DNA from: Trichomonas vaginalis G3
Lineage: Eukaryota > Parabasalia > Trichomonadida > Trichomonadidae
DNA: 64,000 nucleotides
Direction of reading: 5' to 3'
NCBI RefSeq assembly: GCF_026262505.1
Contig: NC_067205.1
Location: 5,146,001 to 5,210,000 of the forward strand
The position numbers and the translations under genes were made by a program. Positions 51,791 to 59,980 of the stretch are shown in pieces. The first letter of the stretch is position 1. Each line of letters opens with the position of its first letter. Below the pieces are notes generated by a model that saw only the letters and a list, made by a program, of their open reading frames with translations, was not told the DNA's origin and did no database searches.

Positions 51791-53225
51791 CAATCCGCTT
51801 TCTCCTTTGAAATCCAACATTCTAATCACATCTACATTAATAAATTGTTATAAAATACTAATCAAAGATCCAATACAATTCTACTATCTTATTCACACAT
51901 TACCAATGTTAACACCTCTTATAACTTAAATTATTTCATAAAATTTGTTTTTATATCTTATTATTTTCTCATAATGCTTCTAATACATCTCTAATTTCTT
52001 ACATTCAAACACCAATATCGTCATACTATCATAAGCACTTAATTTTTTCAAAATTTTAGACTTAAATTTGAGCTACATTTTCATCATCATTTTTAGCCTT
52101 AAGCTTCTATAAGGTTATAATACATTATCGTAATATTCTAATATTTATGATTCTTACTACTCAATTCAATATAATCATATAAGTCACTCATAATCAGGAG
52201 CATAATTTAAAAATCTATAGCTCATATTTTGACAATTATATATATAGATGATGCATATTGCAATTCCGGTTTCAACACGATCAAATGTCAAACCATGATA
52301 AAATATATATCAATTTACAAAATATCGATTAACATTAGAATCCATATCTAATTCCATCAATGCACAAGTTGTAAATGCTTAATTCATCTTTGAGAAACGT
52401 GAATAGCACAATTTTATAAGATTATTTGTTGAATATTTAAAATATAAGCCAAATCGAATCTGCTGTATATTACTTTAGTTTATAATTGAATGTTAAATGT
52501 GCTCAGATAAATATTTGAGTCAGATATCGCATTTTCTAATTTCAAAATTTATCTCATGAAGTTAGAATTTATTTGATCATACAACATCATATTAGTCAAA
52601 CTAGAGTTCAATCGCGATTCCAAAATGGAACAATTGCTTGTTTTATCAAAATGTTAAAATATTAATCTAAAAAACTTAATATCTAACCAAAACATTCTAG
52701 AAATATCATATACAGGTATATGCAATCTAAATGCACACGAAATACTGAAAATTAAAAAGAATATTTATGAGATTATTAAATCTTATGCATTTCAATGAAG
52801 AGTCGATAATTATCATCTCTATAGGTTATATATCAACATATGAGTTTTTGGATTGACCACTACTATACTAATGTGATCAAATTAATCTGATTTCTTGAAT
52901 TTTCATTTGAAGCATTCGCAGTAGTAGGAGTACCTTCATATATTAACATATTAAAAAATTGCGCCCAGATTCGCAGTTTAATCATGATTTTAAGATTGCA
53001 TTAGATTTCGAAATGCAGAAAAAATCACTTTAGATTCCCTTCAAACTCTAAGCATAAGCATGTCTCTATATGAGGAAACTATTTGAGCTATTCATTTGGT
53101 GGCCCAAAAACTCATGTTGCCTGAGCGCAGAAAATACCAATTTTTGGACCCTGGGTAGGGGGTCATGCATGTTTTCTAAATGTTGGAAAAGTAGGGTAAT
53201 CAAATTTCTAGGTACCTTGAAGTTT
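51791..53225. other. AT-rich non-coding DNA
   Basis: About 1.4 kb with no gene. A less AT-rich patch at about 53040-53200 (GGTGGCCCAAAAACTCATG, GACCCTGGGTAGGGGGTC) may be the end of another decayed repeat; I cannot name it. Confidence 0.5.
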
Positions 53226-54918
53226 CATATGGATTTGATTTTCTTGATATAATTTCAAATGCCGCAAAAGGGAACAATCGATATATTAAGTCTTATTTGA
53301 CTTTAATGGAAAAGTTTATTCAAAAATATACTCCTCATGATAAGGGAGATGAATCCTCAATTAGTGAATGCATTTTAGAGAAATATTTTGGAATTAAGGG
53401 TGCACCCGTATGTACGTTTATTTGAGAGGAGGAGGATTACCCTCTCAATTTTGAGGGATTCGTTAGTTTATTTTCTCGATGAATATGCAATAAAATTTGA
53501 TTTTTACCTTATCAATATACTTCATATAATATACACATGTTCATGTAAAAACTTTTTTCCAAAATCCTCAGGAATTAAGGGATTTTTGAATTTTAAGAAT
53601 TTTTTCGAATTTTTTCGAAAAAAAAAATATTTTCAGAACAGCCTTAACGGCTAAGATTTAGGAACAATGTTAAGTATCAAAAAGAAAGGAGGTCTGATAT
53701 AGACAACATATATCGTTGAAGGTTGAAAAAATCTCTAATATTTGAGCCCAAAATTTCAAATTTTAATTTTTTGAAAAAAGAGGCCACCCGTATGTACGTT
53801 TATTTGAGAGGAGGAGGATTATATTTTTGAAAGGGTGAAACATTATGAATATGTTAATTATATAATAATATGTATTATTATAAAAAAGAAAAAATAAAGC
53901 ACGTTAAAATTTTTCTTTCTTGATTTTTTACAAAATCTACTTAGAATTATGCAAAATATGACTAAATAATTATAAATTTCAAGTTAAATTTTAATTTTGA
54001 TAAATAATTTAAATTTCAAAATATCAAGTTCAGTTCGACTATGTATGTAGTAATTCCTCAATAAAGTGCCAAAACCCTATTAAAATATATGAACATTTTC
54101 AACATTTTAATGTTTTTATTTAAAAATTTGATGGAATATGAGCTTCAAACAATTATTATGTAAATAAAAATAATTAAATATATGTATTTATTCGTATTAC
54201 AACCGTAGTAAGTCGATTATTCCTTTCTTCTACTGAGTTTTGAATTTGATTTCGAATTGTAAAGAGATTCAAAGGGAAAATACTAGCGGAGAAAAACTAC
54301 CTCCATGAAAGGGTCATAATGGACTCAAGTTGTATTTTTTGATATTTTTTGCTTTTCGAGCCTAAATAGGTAGCCAAGATAATGCCTAAAAATAAGGTTC
54401 TAAATTCTGAAGTTTACATGATCATCTCGTGTGCACCCTTAAATTAACTGAATCAAATTAATCAAAAATCAGTCACTTATTAAAATCAACAATTAATGAT
54501 GACGTGAATTTACTTGCTCCTCTCTCAGAAGAAGACCAATTTTCTCATACTGATAGCATCAATTTTAATGACTTTCCATGTGTAAAAAGGTATTTAACTC
54601 CACTTGAAACATGTTGTTATTACGGCTCAGTTAATTGTTTCAAGTTTTTGAGAACAAAATTCTCTGCAGAAATCACATAATTATGTCTTCAACTTTCATT
54701 TTTAGGAGGAAATCCTGACATTATGAGTGAATGTTTGAAATATCACAAACCAGATAAGAAATGCATGAAATATGCAATCATGACTCACAACATAGATTTC
54801 GTTACATTTGTCATGAATGGACATGAAATTCCAATCGATGTCCACTATTGCATAAAATACGATAATATCCAAGCATTTTTAATTCACTATGATCAAACAA
54901 ATGATATCGAAGGAAGTT
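53226..54918 (+). pseudogene. DUF3447/ankyrin pseudogene, split by two insertions
   Basis: Family-like coding appears at about 53226-53397 (NNRYIKSYLTLMEKFIQKY, compare NNRYMKSYLVIAKQI in the 36003 gene). It resumes at 54443-54918 (LETCCYYGSVNCFKFLRTKF, FLGGNPDIMSECLKYHKPD, YAIMTHNIDFVTFVMN). The gap is a 1.04-kb TTAA-flanked insertion. The family core then stops where Polinton B begins, so the ankyrin repeats are missing here. There are in-frame stops after the insertion (for example TAA near 54460 and near 54680). A dead member of the host's multicopy family. Confidence 0.8.
53398..54438. mobile_element. TTAA-flanked non-autonomous element, 1041 bp
   Basis: TTAA lies directly outside each end (53394-53397 and 54439-54442), and the ends are inverted: GGGTGCACCCG on the left and GGGTGCACACG on the right (complement). 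A 37-bp direct repeat beginning CACCCGTATGTACG occurs near the left end (53403) and again internally (53785). No transposase is present. TTAA targets are used by piggyBac and Kolobok families; Kolobok is known in T. vaginalis, so a Kolobok MITE is likely (inference). It interrupts the DUF3447 pseudogene. Confidence 0.65.
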
Positions 54919-55091
54919 AGTATCCCTAAGTCGTGTACTGTGGCACTGCGCGCCTCCGTACACCACTTAGCGGTTTTGATACTTTACGAAACCAGTAACG
55001 TATATTTTACAACACAACCGTAACACCAACTTAACCTTAAATATTTACAAAACTATCTGACACATAAACGACTTCACTAACGACTTCACTA
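54919..55091. repeat. Left terminal repeat region of Polinton B
   Basis: It begins AGTATCCCTAAGTCGTGTAC. CTAAGTcGTGTAC pairs with GTACACcACTTAG about 20 bp further on, making a terminal hairpin. ACGACTTCACTA units then repeat three to four times at about 55067-55130. The partner inverted repeat is not in the window. The terminal sequence differs from that of Polinton A, so the two belong to different subfamilies. Confidence 0.6.
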
Positions 55092-55181
55092 ATGATTTTA
55101 CTAACGACTTCACTACCGTCCTCACTAAATAAAAATAACCTTATTTTTATTTTTTTAAATTTTTTATTTCATTACAAAGAC

Positions 55182-55616
55182 ATGTCCGACTACATTTACT
55201 ATGACTCTTTCCCAGAACGTTTCCGTGAACTATTCAAAACTCAAGTAAAACTGAGAAACATGCATTTTAACAAAGACAGACCCATTGACGATGAAAGAAA
55301 CCCTGAATATATTACAATCCCTTATGATGCAAAGTTCATTGCATACATTCCTTATGGTCGCAGAGGAACGAAAACTATTTCAACAAAGAATAAAAATTAT
55401 TTCTGGAGCGATGAAGAAAATTGCCTTATCTACATAAATGCATACTTAAATAAAGCTACATATTGTACAAAAGAAGGTTGGACTGGATTTGAGCTCTACA
55501 TATACGACGACGATGGAAACAGACGTTGTGTATACCCATACGATAATATGTACCATTGTTTTCATCAAGCATTAAACGAATACATAGTCAGTAAGGGTCT
55601 CATTCCTGTTGAGTAG
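55182..55616 (+). CDS. Uncharacterised Polinton B protein, 144 aa
   Basis: An open frame of 144 residues starting MSDYIYYDSFPERF. The ATG at 55182 is chosen because a TCATTA initiator lies at 55169-55174 (putative +1 at 55171), 11 nt upstream, which shows the element uses host-type promoters. The protein is rich in Tyr, Asp and Asn, with no recognised domain. It is the first gene after the terminal repeat. The frame looks whole. Confidence 0.6.
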   Translation: MSDYIYYDSFPERFRELFKTQVKLRNMHFNKDRPIDDERNPEYITIPYDAKFIAYIPYGRRGTKTISTKNKNYFWSDEENCLIYINAYLNKATYCTKEGWTGFELYIYDDDGNRRCVYPYDNMYHCFHQALNEYIVSKGLIPVE

Positions 55617-55815
55617 ATATGTTATATTTTTGTTCTGTCATTTACATAAAAATAAACGTTCTCGCTAAATAATAAAATAAACTTAAAAATAAACGTTGTC
55701 AGAGGTGAAAAAATAAATTTAGGTGAAGTGGTGAAATCTCACCTCTTTTTTCACCTGTTTTTTCACCCTAGCCGCAAAGCGGCTCTGACCCTTTGGGTCT
55801 GTTGAATTCATTGCT
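55617..55815. other. Polinton B spacer with two small palindromes
   Basis: It contains AGCCGC-aaa-GCGGCT (55770-55784) and GACCC-ttt-GGGTC (55787-55799) side by side, preceded by repeated TTTTTTCACC words. It lies between convergent genes and could help RNA 3'-end formation, though this is not known. Confidence 0.6.
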
Positions 55816-56052
55816 TTATAACTCTCTTCCTTTCTCCAACTCTTCTAACTTCTTCTTAAGTTCAGCAATGTTGTCCTCATGAAGTTTAATCTTTCTCAAA
55901 ATTCCTTCTTTATCTAATGGTTGCTTTATCTTTCTAAACTGAACTCTACCATCCTTCATAGTATGAACGTAAAAACCTTCTGGAACCGCTCCTGATTTAA
56001 TGTATTCTACCAAAAATTTTTGTTTCATTGCTTCAGTGACTTTAGTCGTCAT
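55816..56052 (-). CDS. Small Polinton B protein, 78 aa, FYV-KDG type
   Basis: An open frame of 78 residues. The middle has FYVHTMKDGRVQFRKIKQPL, and the last 25 residues form a short coiled coil. The same pattern (FYYVSQSKDGKIYVRKRKVPL, less conserved outside it) occurs in the small gene at 58442-58633, so the two are paralogues within the element. The folded part could be a small beta-hairpin module that binds DNA or another capsid protein. The function is unknown. Confidence 0.55.
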   Translation of the reverse strand: MTTKVTEAMKQKFLVEYIKSGAVPEGFYVHTMKDGRVQFRKIKQPLDKEGILRKIKLHEDNIAELKKKLEELEKGREL

Positions 56053-56099
56053 TTTACTCTAAATAAAATGTTCAAATAAAATAAAACTAACGTTATTTT

Positions 56100-56570
56100 T
56101 CAGTAAGGAAACGCAGGAGTTTTACGATTTATTTGAGGAGTAGGTTCTGGTTTAAATGTTGGAGTCGGTTTTGGAGTTGACTTTTGAACAGGAGTTTGTA
56201 CTTTCATAGGTTCAGGAGTCATTGAAGGTGTTGTTTGTGAAGGCGTTGGTTTTGACGTTGGTTTTGGCGATGGTGTCGGAGTTTGTTCAAATTCAGCTAC
56301 TTCAGTATTATTTATAACATTTGCTTTGTTTCTTTTCAACATCATTACTGCTCCTGCTGTAGCTAGCAAACCTAGTGGGAGACCATATTTTATATAAGGA
56401 CTTGACCAAATGCTATTTTTGACAGGAGCTGGTGGAACACCTAACCTTGGTGAGACTGCTCTTTGCCATTGTGCAGCTCGTAAGAAATATTCAATAGGTG
56501 CTCCATAATCGTTTGGTAAAGTTTGTTTCATAGATGGTGAAGGTTCACGAGAGCTTGATGAAGAACTCAT
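56100..56570 (-). CDS. Polinton B membrane-anchored Pro-rich protein, 156 aa
   Basis: An open frame of 156 residues. The N-terminal part is Ser-rich, and one hydrophobic helix (about 64-82, GLPLGLLATAGAVMML) is followed by Lys/Arg residues. A C-terminal half of Pro-Thr-Lys repeats (PTPSPKPTSKPTPS) is probably extended and disordered. One helix plus a stalk-like tail suggests a membrane or virion-surface protein. It lies on the same strand just downstream of the capsid gene (30 bp). No known family. Confidence 0.55.
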   Translation of the reverse strand: MSSSSSSREPSPSMKQTLPNDYGAPIEYFLRAAQWQRAVSPRLGVPPAPVKNSIWSSPYIKYGLPLGLLATAGAVMMLKRNKANVINNTEVAEFEQTPTPSPKPTSKPTPSQTTPSMTPEPMKVQTPVQKSTPKPTPTFKPEPTPQINRKTPAFPY

Positions 56571-56600
56571 TTATAAGCTTTAAAAATAAACGTTCATCCT

Positions 56601-58175
56601 TTATTCCTCACTGTCGTCCGTGGCTAAGTTATAGTCGTCAAGTCTTATTATTGGTATGCCTGACTGTCTTACTTGTATTGCAAAGCAACAATCCCTCATA
56701 AATCCAATAAGTGGCTTTGGTACGTTTTCAGTTGCTAGTTCAATAGGTCCTTTAACAGACAATTTGTATGTTATTGGAGCAGTAGATGTTTGACCTTGCT
56801 GGAAGCAAAAGTCCACTTCTGTTGGAAAACCACATAAGAAATGTGTGTTGTCATAGCTATCCCATTTATGTTCCACACTACCATCATCCACCAATGACCT
56901 CATAACATCTTCATTAAATCCTATCATATCATTGTTTGTATTGCAAGCGTTCGCAACCATTTCATAAAATACAGGTCCATATGATTTTTCAGGTTCTGCA
57001 GGCATATTTCCATAAGCTCCCATGGAAAGCTGAAGATATTTAAACTTAGGGTTCTCAAAATTAACATAATAGTTGTCTTTCTTTCTAAATAGTGCCCAAA
57101 TACTTTTAACATTAATAGGCGTATAAGCTGCTGTAAATGTTGCACTTGAACTATCTGTATTCTTTGAGAATGAACCGTCCATAGGAATCCAATCCATAAC
57201 TTTAACAGGAAAACATAAAGCCTCGTTTGTATAATGTTCTACAAGTTCTGTATAAATGTTAGGGTCTAAAGAGAATGACTTTGGATGAATGAAACATTCA
57301 TTAAAATCCATCTTTGTTCGAAATAGTTGCTGGTTTACAGTTGTAATAGTAACTGTTCCACTAGCTTCTACTGCCTTCGTTATCATAGTGAATGGTTCAT
57401 TCCATGGAACAAATTTATTTGTCGGTGGATTTGAATCTGAAGCAAATGCAACTTTAAGAGTTGGATTGAAAGCAATGATATCATTTACAGATATAGATGT
57501 GCATTGTAAGGCGTCGCTACTGAACTTTACTTTAAGCTGAATGTTTCCTGCAAAAGCTGGAATAAATCGAATAGCTTCTAATGGAAGGAATCTTCTAACA
57601 GGAATTCTTAAACGAAGCTTAAAATCAAATGATTTTCCTGCTGTAATTGGACCACTAACAATTTGTCCTGTTCTGCATGTTCCCGAATGACTCCATACAT
57701 CTTCATGTCGAGTCTTTGAGAAAACATCTACTTTCTTTATTTGTTCGGTAGTTTGTGAGTTTGAAGTTATATATGCTTCTTCTCTTGCGTTGTCTTGAGA
57801 ATATACGATACGACCATTTGCAAGGATTTGATATCCAGCAACTGCATAGAAAGCGTCATCGAAACCAATCCAAAATCCTGGTGGGTTTGTTTTATTGGAA
57901 CCTGAACCAATTTCTTTATCTACAATAAATTGACCTTCCATTTTATACGTAATGAATGTATTGTAAAGGTCCAACATATTTTCACCAGGAGGTGAGAGAT
58001 TGAATGTTACCCATGTGTTATCTTTAGCAGTTCCAGGTTGTGATGGAATCTTTGCGTCAGAATATTTTCTATTAGTGTCACCAATTTGAACTGCATTGTC
58101 TATGATATCGAAATATGAGCGAATCTGATGAATATGCTCTGCTGGAGTAAATTCGTTTAACTGTTCGTTCTGCAT
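56601..58175 (-). CDS. Polinton B major capsid protein (double jelly-roll), 524 aa
   Basis: A whole-looking 524-residue frame. It is beta-rich throughout, with patches such as LRLRIPVRRFLPLEAIRF and FAGNIQLKVKF shared with the decayed region of Polinton A, and a C-terminal part rich in Gly and aromatic residues. Its size and its place in the gene order fit the double-jelly-roll major capsid proteins described for Polintons, which form hexon-like trimers. The assignment rests on context and pattern, since jelly rolls lack short sequence motifs. It ends 30 bp upstream of the membrane-protein gene. Confidence 0.75.
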   Translation of the reverse strand: MQNEQLNEFTPAEHIHQIRSYFDIIDNAVQIGDTNRKYSDAKIPSQPGTAKDNTWVTFNLSPPGENMLDLYNTFITYKMEGQFIVDKEIGSGSNKTNPPGFWIGFDDAFYAVAGYQILANGRIVYSQDNAREEAYITSNSQTTEQIKKVDVFSKTRHEDVWSHSGTCRTGQIVSGPITAGKSFDFKLRLRIPVRRFLPLEAIRFIPAFAGNIQLKVKFSSDALQCTSISVNDIIAFNPTLKVAFASDSNPPTNKFVPWNEPFTMITKAVEASGTVTITTVNQQLFRTKMDFNECFIHPKSFSLDPNIYTELVEHYTNEALCFPVKVMDWIPMDGSFSKNTDSSSATFTAAYTPINVKSIWALFRKKDNYYVNFENPKFKYLQLSMGAYGNMPAEPEKSYGPVFYEMVANACNTNNDMIGFNEDVMRSLVDDGSVEHKWDSYDNTHFLCGFPTEVDFCFQQGQTSTAPITYKLSVKGPIELATENVPKPLIGFMRDCCFAIQVRQSGIPIIRLDDYNLATDDSEE

Positions 58176-58199
58176 GTATTTACTTCAGATAAAAATATC

Positions 58200-58633
58200 T
58201 ATTTACTTCATTATTCTCACTCTTCTTCTTGGTATTCGTGGTGGAAGTTGTTTCTTGACATTTTCAATGAACTGTACATTCTCTTTTGTCTCAACTTCTT
58301 TCACTGGGGGTCAGGGTTCTTTGACTCGGTTTGTTTTTCAATGAAATTCACGAACTTTGCAATAAGCTCTTGGTTCGTTATTGAAAGTACATCTGGCTTC
58401 TTTTCTTCTTGTTCTTTTGGACTCAGTTTGAACAGAAGGTTTTATATGGGCTTCGTGGACTTCACCCTTGCATGCACCTTAATGTTGTCGCTCTCTGCAT
58501 TCGCTAATGGAACCTTTCTTTTTCTTACGTATATTTTACCATCTTTACTCTGACTTACGTAATAGAAAGGATGTTGTATTCCTCTTGCGTCATTTAATAT
58601 AATAGACTCTCGCTCTGATTTTGACAAGCTCAT
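58200..58633 (-). pseudogene. Small Polinton B gene, paralogue of the 55816 gene
   Basis: The readable part at 58442-58633 (63 residues, start MSLSKSERES) has the FYYV...KDG...RKRKVPL pattern shared with the 78-residue protein at 55816-56052. Coding-like sequence continues on the same strand to about 58200. The gene looks broken, with about one or two breaks. It diverges from the gene at 58679 by 45 bp. Confidence 0.45.
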
Positions 58634-58678
58634 TTTACATCGGTTAAAGTTTTAATTTAGTTTTTTATCTACAGTCAA

Positions 58679-58951
58679 ATGACTCAGACAAGCCCTACGG
58701 ACAAGACCCAAGGGGTCATAGATGTTGAAGCATTGAAGAAAGAAATTCGCGAGCAAATTTTATCCGAACTGAAGGAACAAAAACAAGAACAAAAGCCAGA
58801 GAGACCAAAGAGAAAACTTAGTGAAAAACAACTAGCTGCATTAGCTGCTGGAAGACAGAAGAACCCACGTTTGCTGGCGAAAAAAGCTAGAGAAGAAGCA
58901 AAAGCAAAGGAAGAACAAAAAGCAAAGGAAGCTGAAGCAAAGAAAGAGTAA
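58679..58951 (+). CDS. Small Lys/Ala/Glu-rich Polinton B protein, 90 aa
   Basis: An open frame of 90 residues starting MTQTSPTDKTQG. Most of it is a single charged helix with a basic middle (RPKRKLSEKQLAALAAGRQK) and an AKE-repeat tail. The KQLAALAAGR part resembles short basic motifs seen in viral DNA-binding proteins, so a DNA-condensing role is plausible but unproven. It ends 24 bp before the next gene on the same strand. Confidence 0.55.
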   Translation: MTQTSPTDKTQGVIDVEALKKEIREQILSELKEQKQEQKPERPKRKLSEKQLAALAAGRQKNPRLLAKKAREEAKAKEEQKAKEAEAKKE

Positions 58952-58975
58952 ATGGTTTATTTTTATCCAAACTAA

Positions 58976-59833
58976 ATGTATAGACAAATACCTTTATCTG
59001 TTGCGTTCAGTAGTGAAAACCCTGACGTCAAAATAAAGGGGAACAGAGTAACGTTTAAGTTTCCAACAGACTGGATTGTGAACATAAATGAAGAGAAGTA
59101 CATTGGCATAACATCTATGTATATAACACGTGCTTTCAGAAAGGTTGACTTTATACTTCAAGTCGAGATAGAAAATGACGAACAGTCTTTAAGCGCCCAA
59201 AACATTCACATATACAAATACTTTAAAGACGATACAACATTGTTGCAATGTATGATTTCATTTAATGAGATGTTCGAGAAAAAGTTCAACATTGAAGTAC
59301 AAACTTTACAGCCTTTACGTGAGTTTCTTGCACAACTGAAGGAAGAAGGTAGTCAGCCACAACTTATAGACTTTCATTATGAATTTAATGAAAATGAAGA
59401 TGGAACACATGACTGTCAATTCATTGTATTCTCACCATTCAATGAAGTCGCTAAAAAGAAAGAAAATCCATTACGTATAAGATTTCAAATCTCCGAACCA
59501 AGTGATGATTTTAAGAATGTTTTCAATTATGATGCAATGCTTCCGAGGAAAAATGAATTTTCAAAGATTGTAACACCTGGCATTTGGGATAGAAAGCAAG
59601 CAATACTTTACTCTAATATAGCCAAAGGCGTTGAAAATGAGTTCATTGGTCATACAAGAACTTCACCACTTCCTAACCCTAAATACTATAAATTAACTGG
59701 CTTCAATCGTGAGTTTTGGATAGACATGTTCTCCACTCATGACCATAAATGTCCAGTGTTCTTGCCTCCAGATGGGAAGGACTGTCTCTACATTGAAGCA
59801 CAACTCTTAAACTCTACCATCGCAGTATTGTAA
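58976..59833 (+). CDS. Candidate minor capsid (penton-like) protein, Polinton B, 285 aa
   Basis: An open frame of 285 residues, MYRQIPLSVAFSSENPD. The N-terminal half alternates short strands (VTFKFPTDWIVNI, YIGITSMYI, DFILQVEIE) and the C-terminal half is aromatic-rich (YYKLTGFNREFWIDMF). Polintons usually carry a single-jelly-roll minor capsid gene near the major capsid gene, and this is the best candidate here by size and position. No diagnostic motif is seen. The frame looks whole. Confidence 0.5.
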   Translation: MYRQIPLSVAFSSENPDVKIKGNRVTFKFPTDWIVNINEEKYIGITSMYITRAFRKVDFILQVEIENDEQSLSAQNIHIYKYFKDDTTLLQCMISFNEMFEKKFNIEVQTLQPLREFLAQLKEEGSQPQLIDFHYEFNENEDGTHDCQFIVFSPFNEVAKKKENPLRIRFQISEPSDDFKNVFNYDAMLPRKNEFSKIVTPGIWDRKQAILYSNIAKGVENEFIGHTRTSPLPNPKYYKLTGFNREFWIDMFSTHDHKCPVFLPPDGKDCLYIEAQLLNSTIAVL

Positions 59834-59862
59834 AATCTACGCTAGCTTTATTTTTATCACGA

Positions 59863-59980
59863 ATGACCTCATTGCTGACAAAAATAAGCCGCTAGCGGCA
59901 AGGGCGAAGCCCATGACCTCATTCATGACCTCATTGCTGACAAAAATAAGCCGCTAGCGGCAAGGGCGAAGCCCATGACC
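59863..59980. repeat. 62-bp direct repeat, two copies, with GCCGCTAGCGGC palindrome
   Basis: Copies start at 59863 and 59925 (period 62). Each has ATGACCTCATTGCTGACAAA, the palindrome GCCGCTAGCGGC and GGGC-gaa-GCCC. It lies between convergent genes (minor-capsid candidate and polymerase region), as do the small palindromes at 55770. Confidence 0.85.

Noticed and set aside
51057-51929. Many overlapping open frames on both strands
   Set aside because: They are translations of the same stem-loop modules in several frames; no coding bias or start context.
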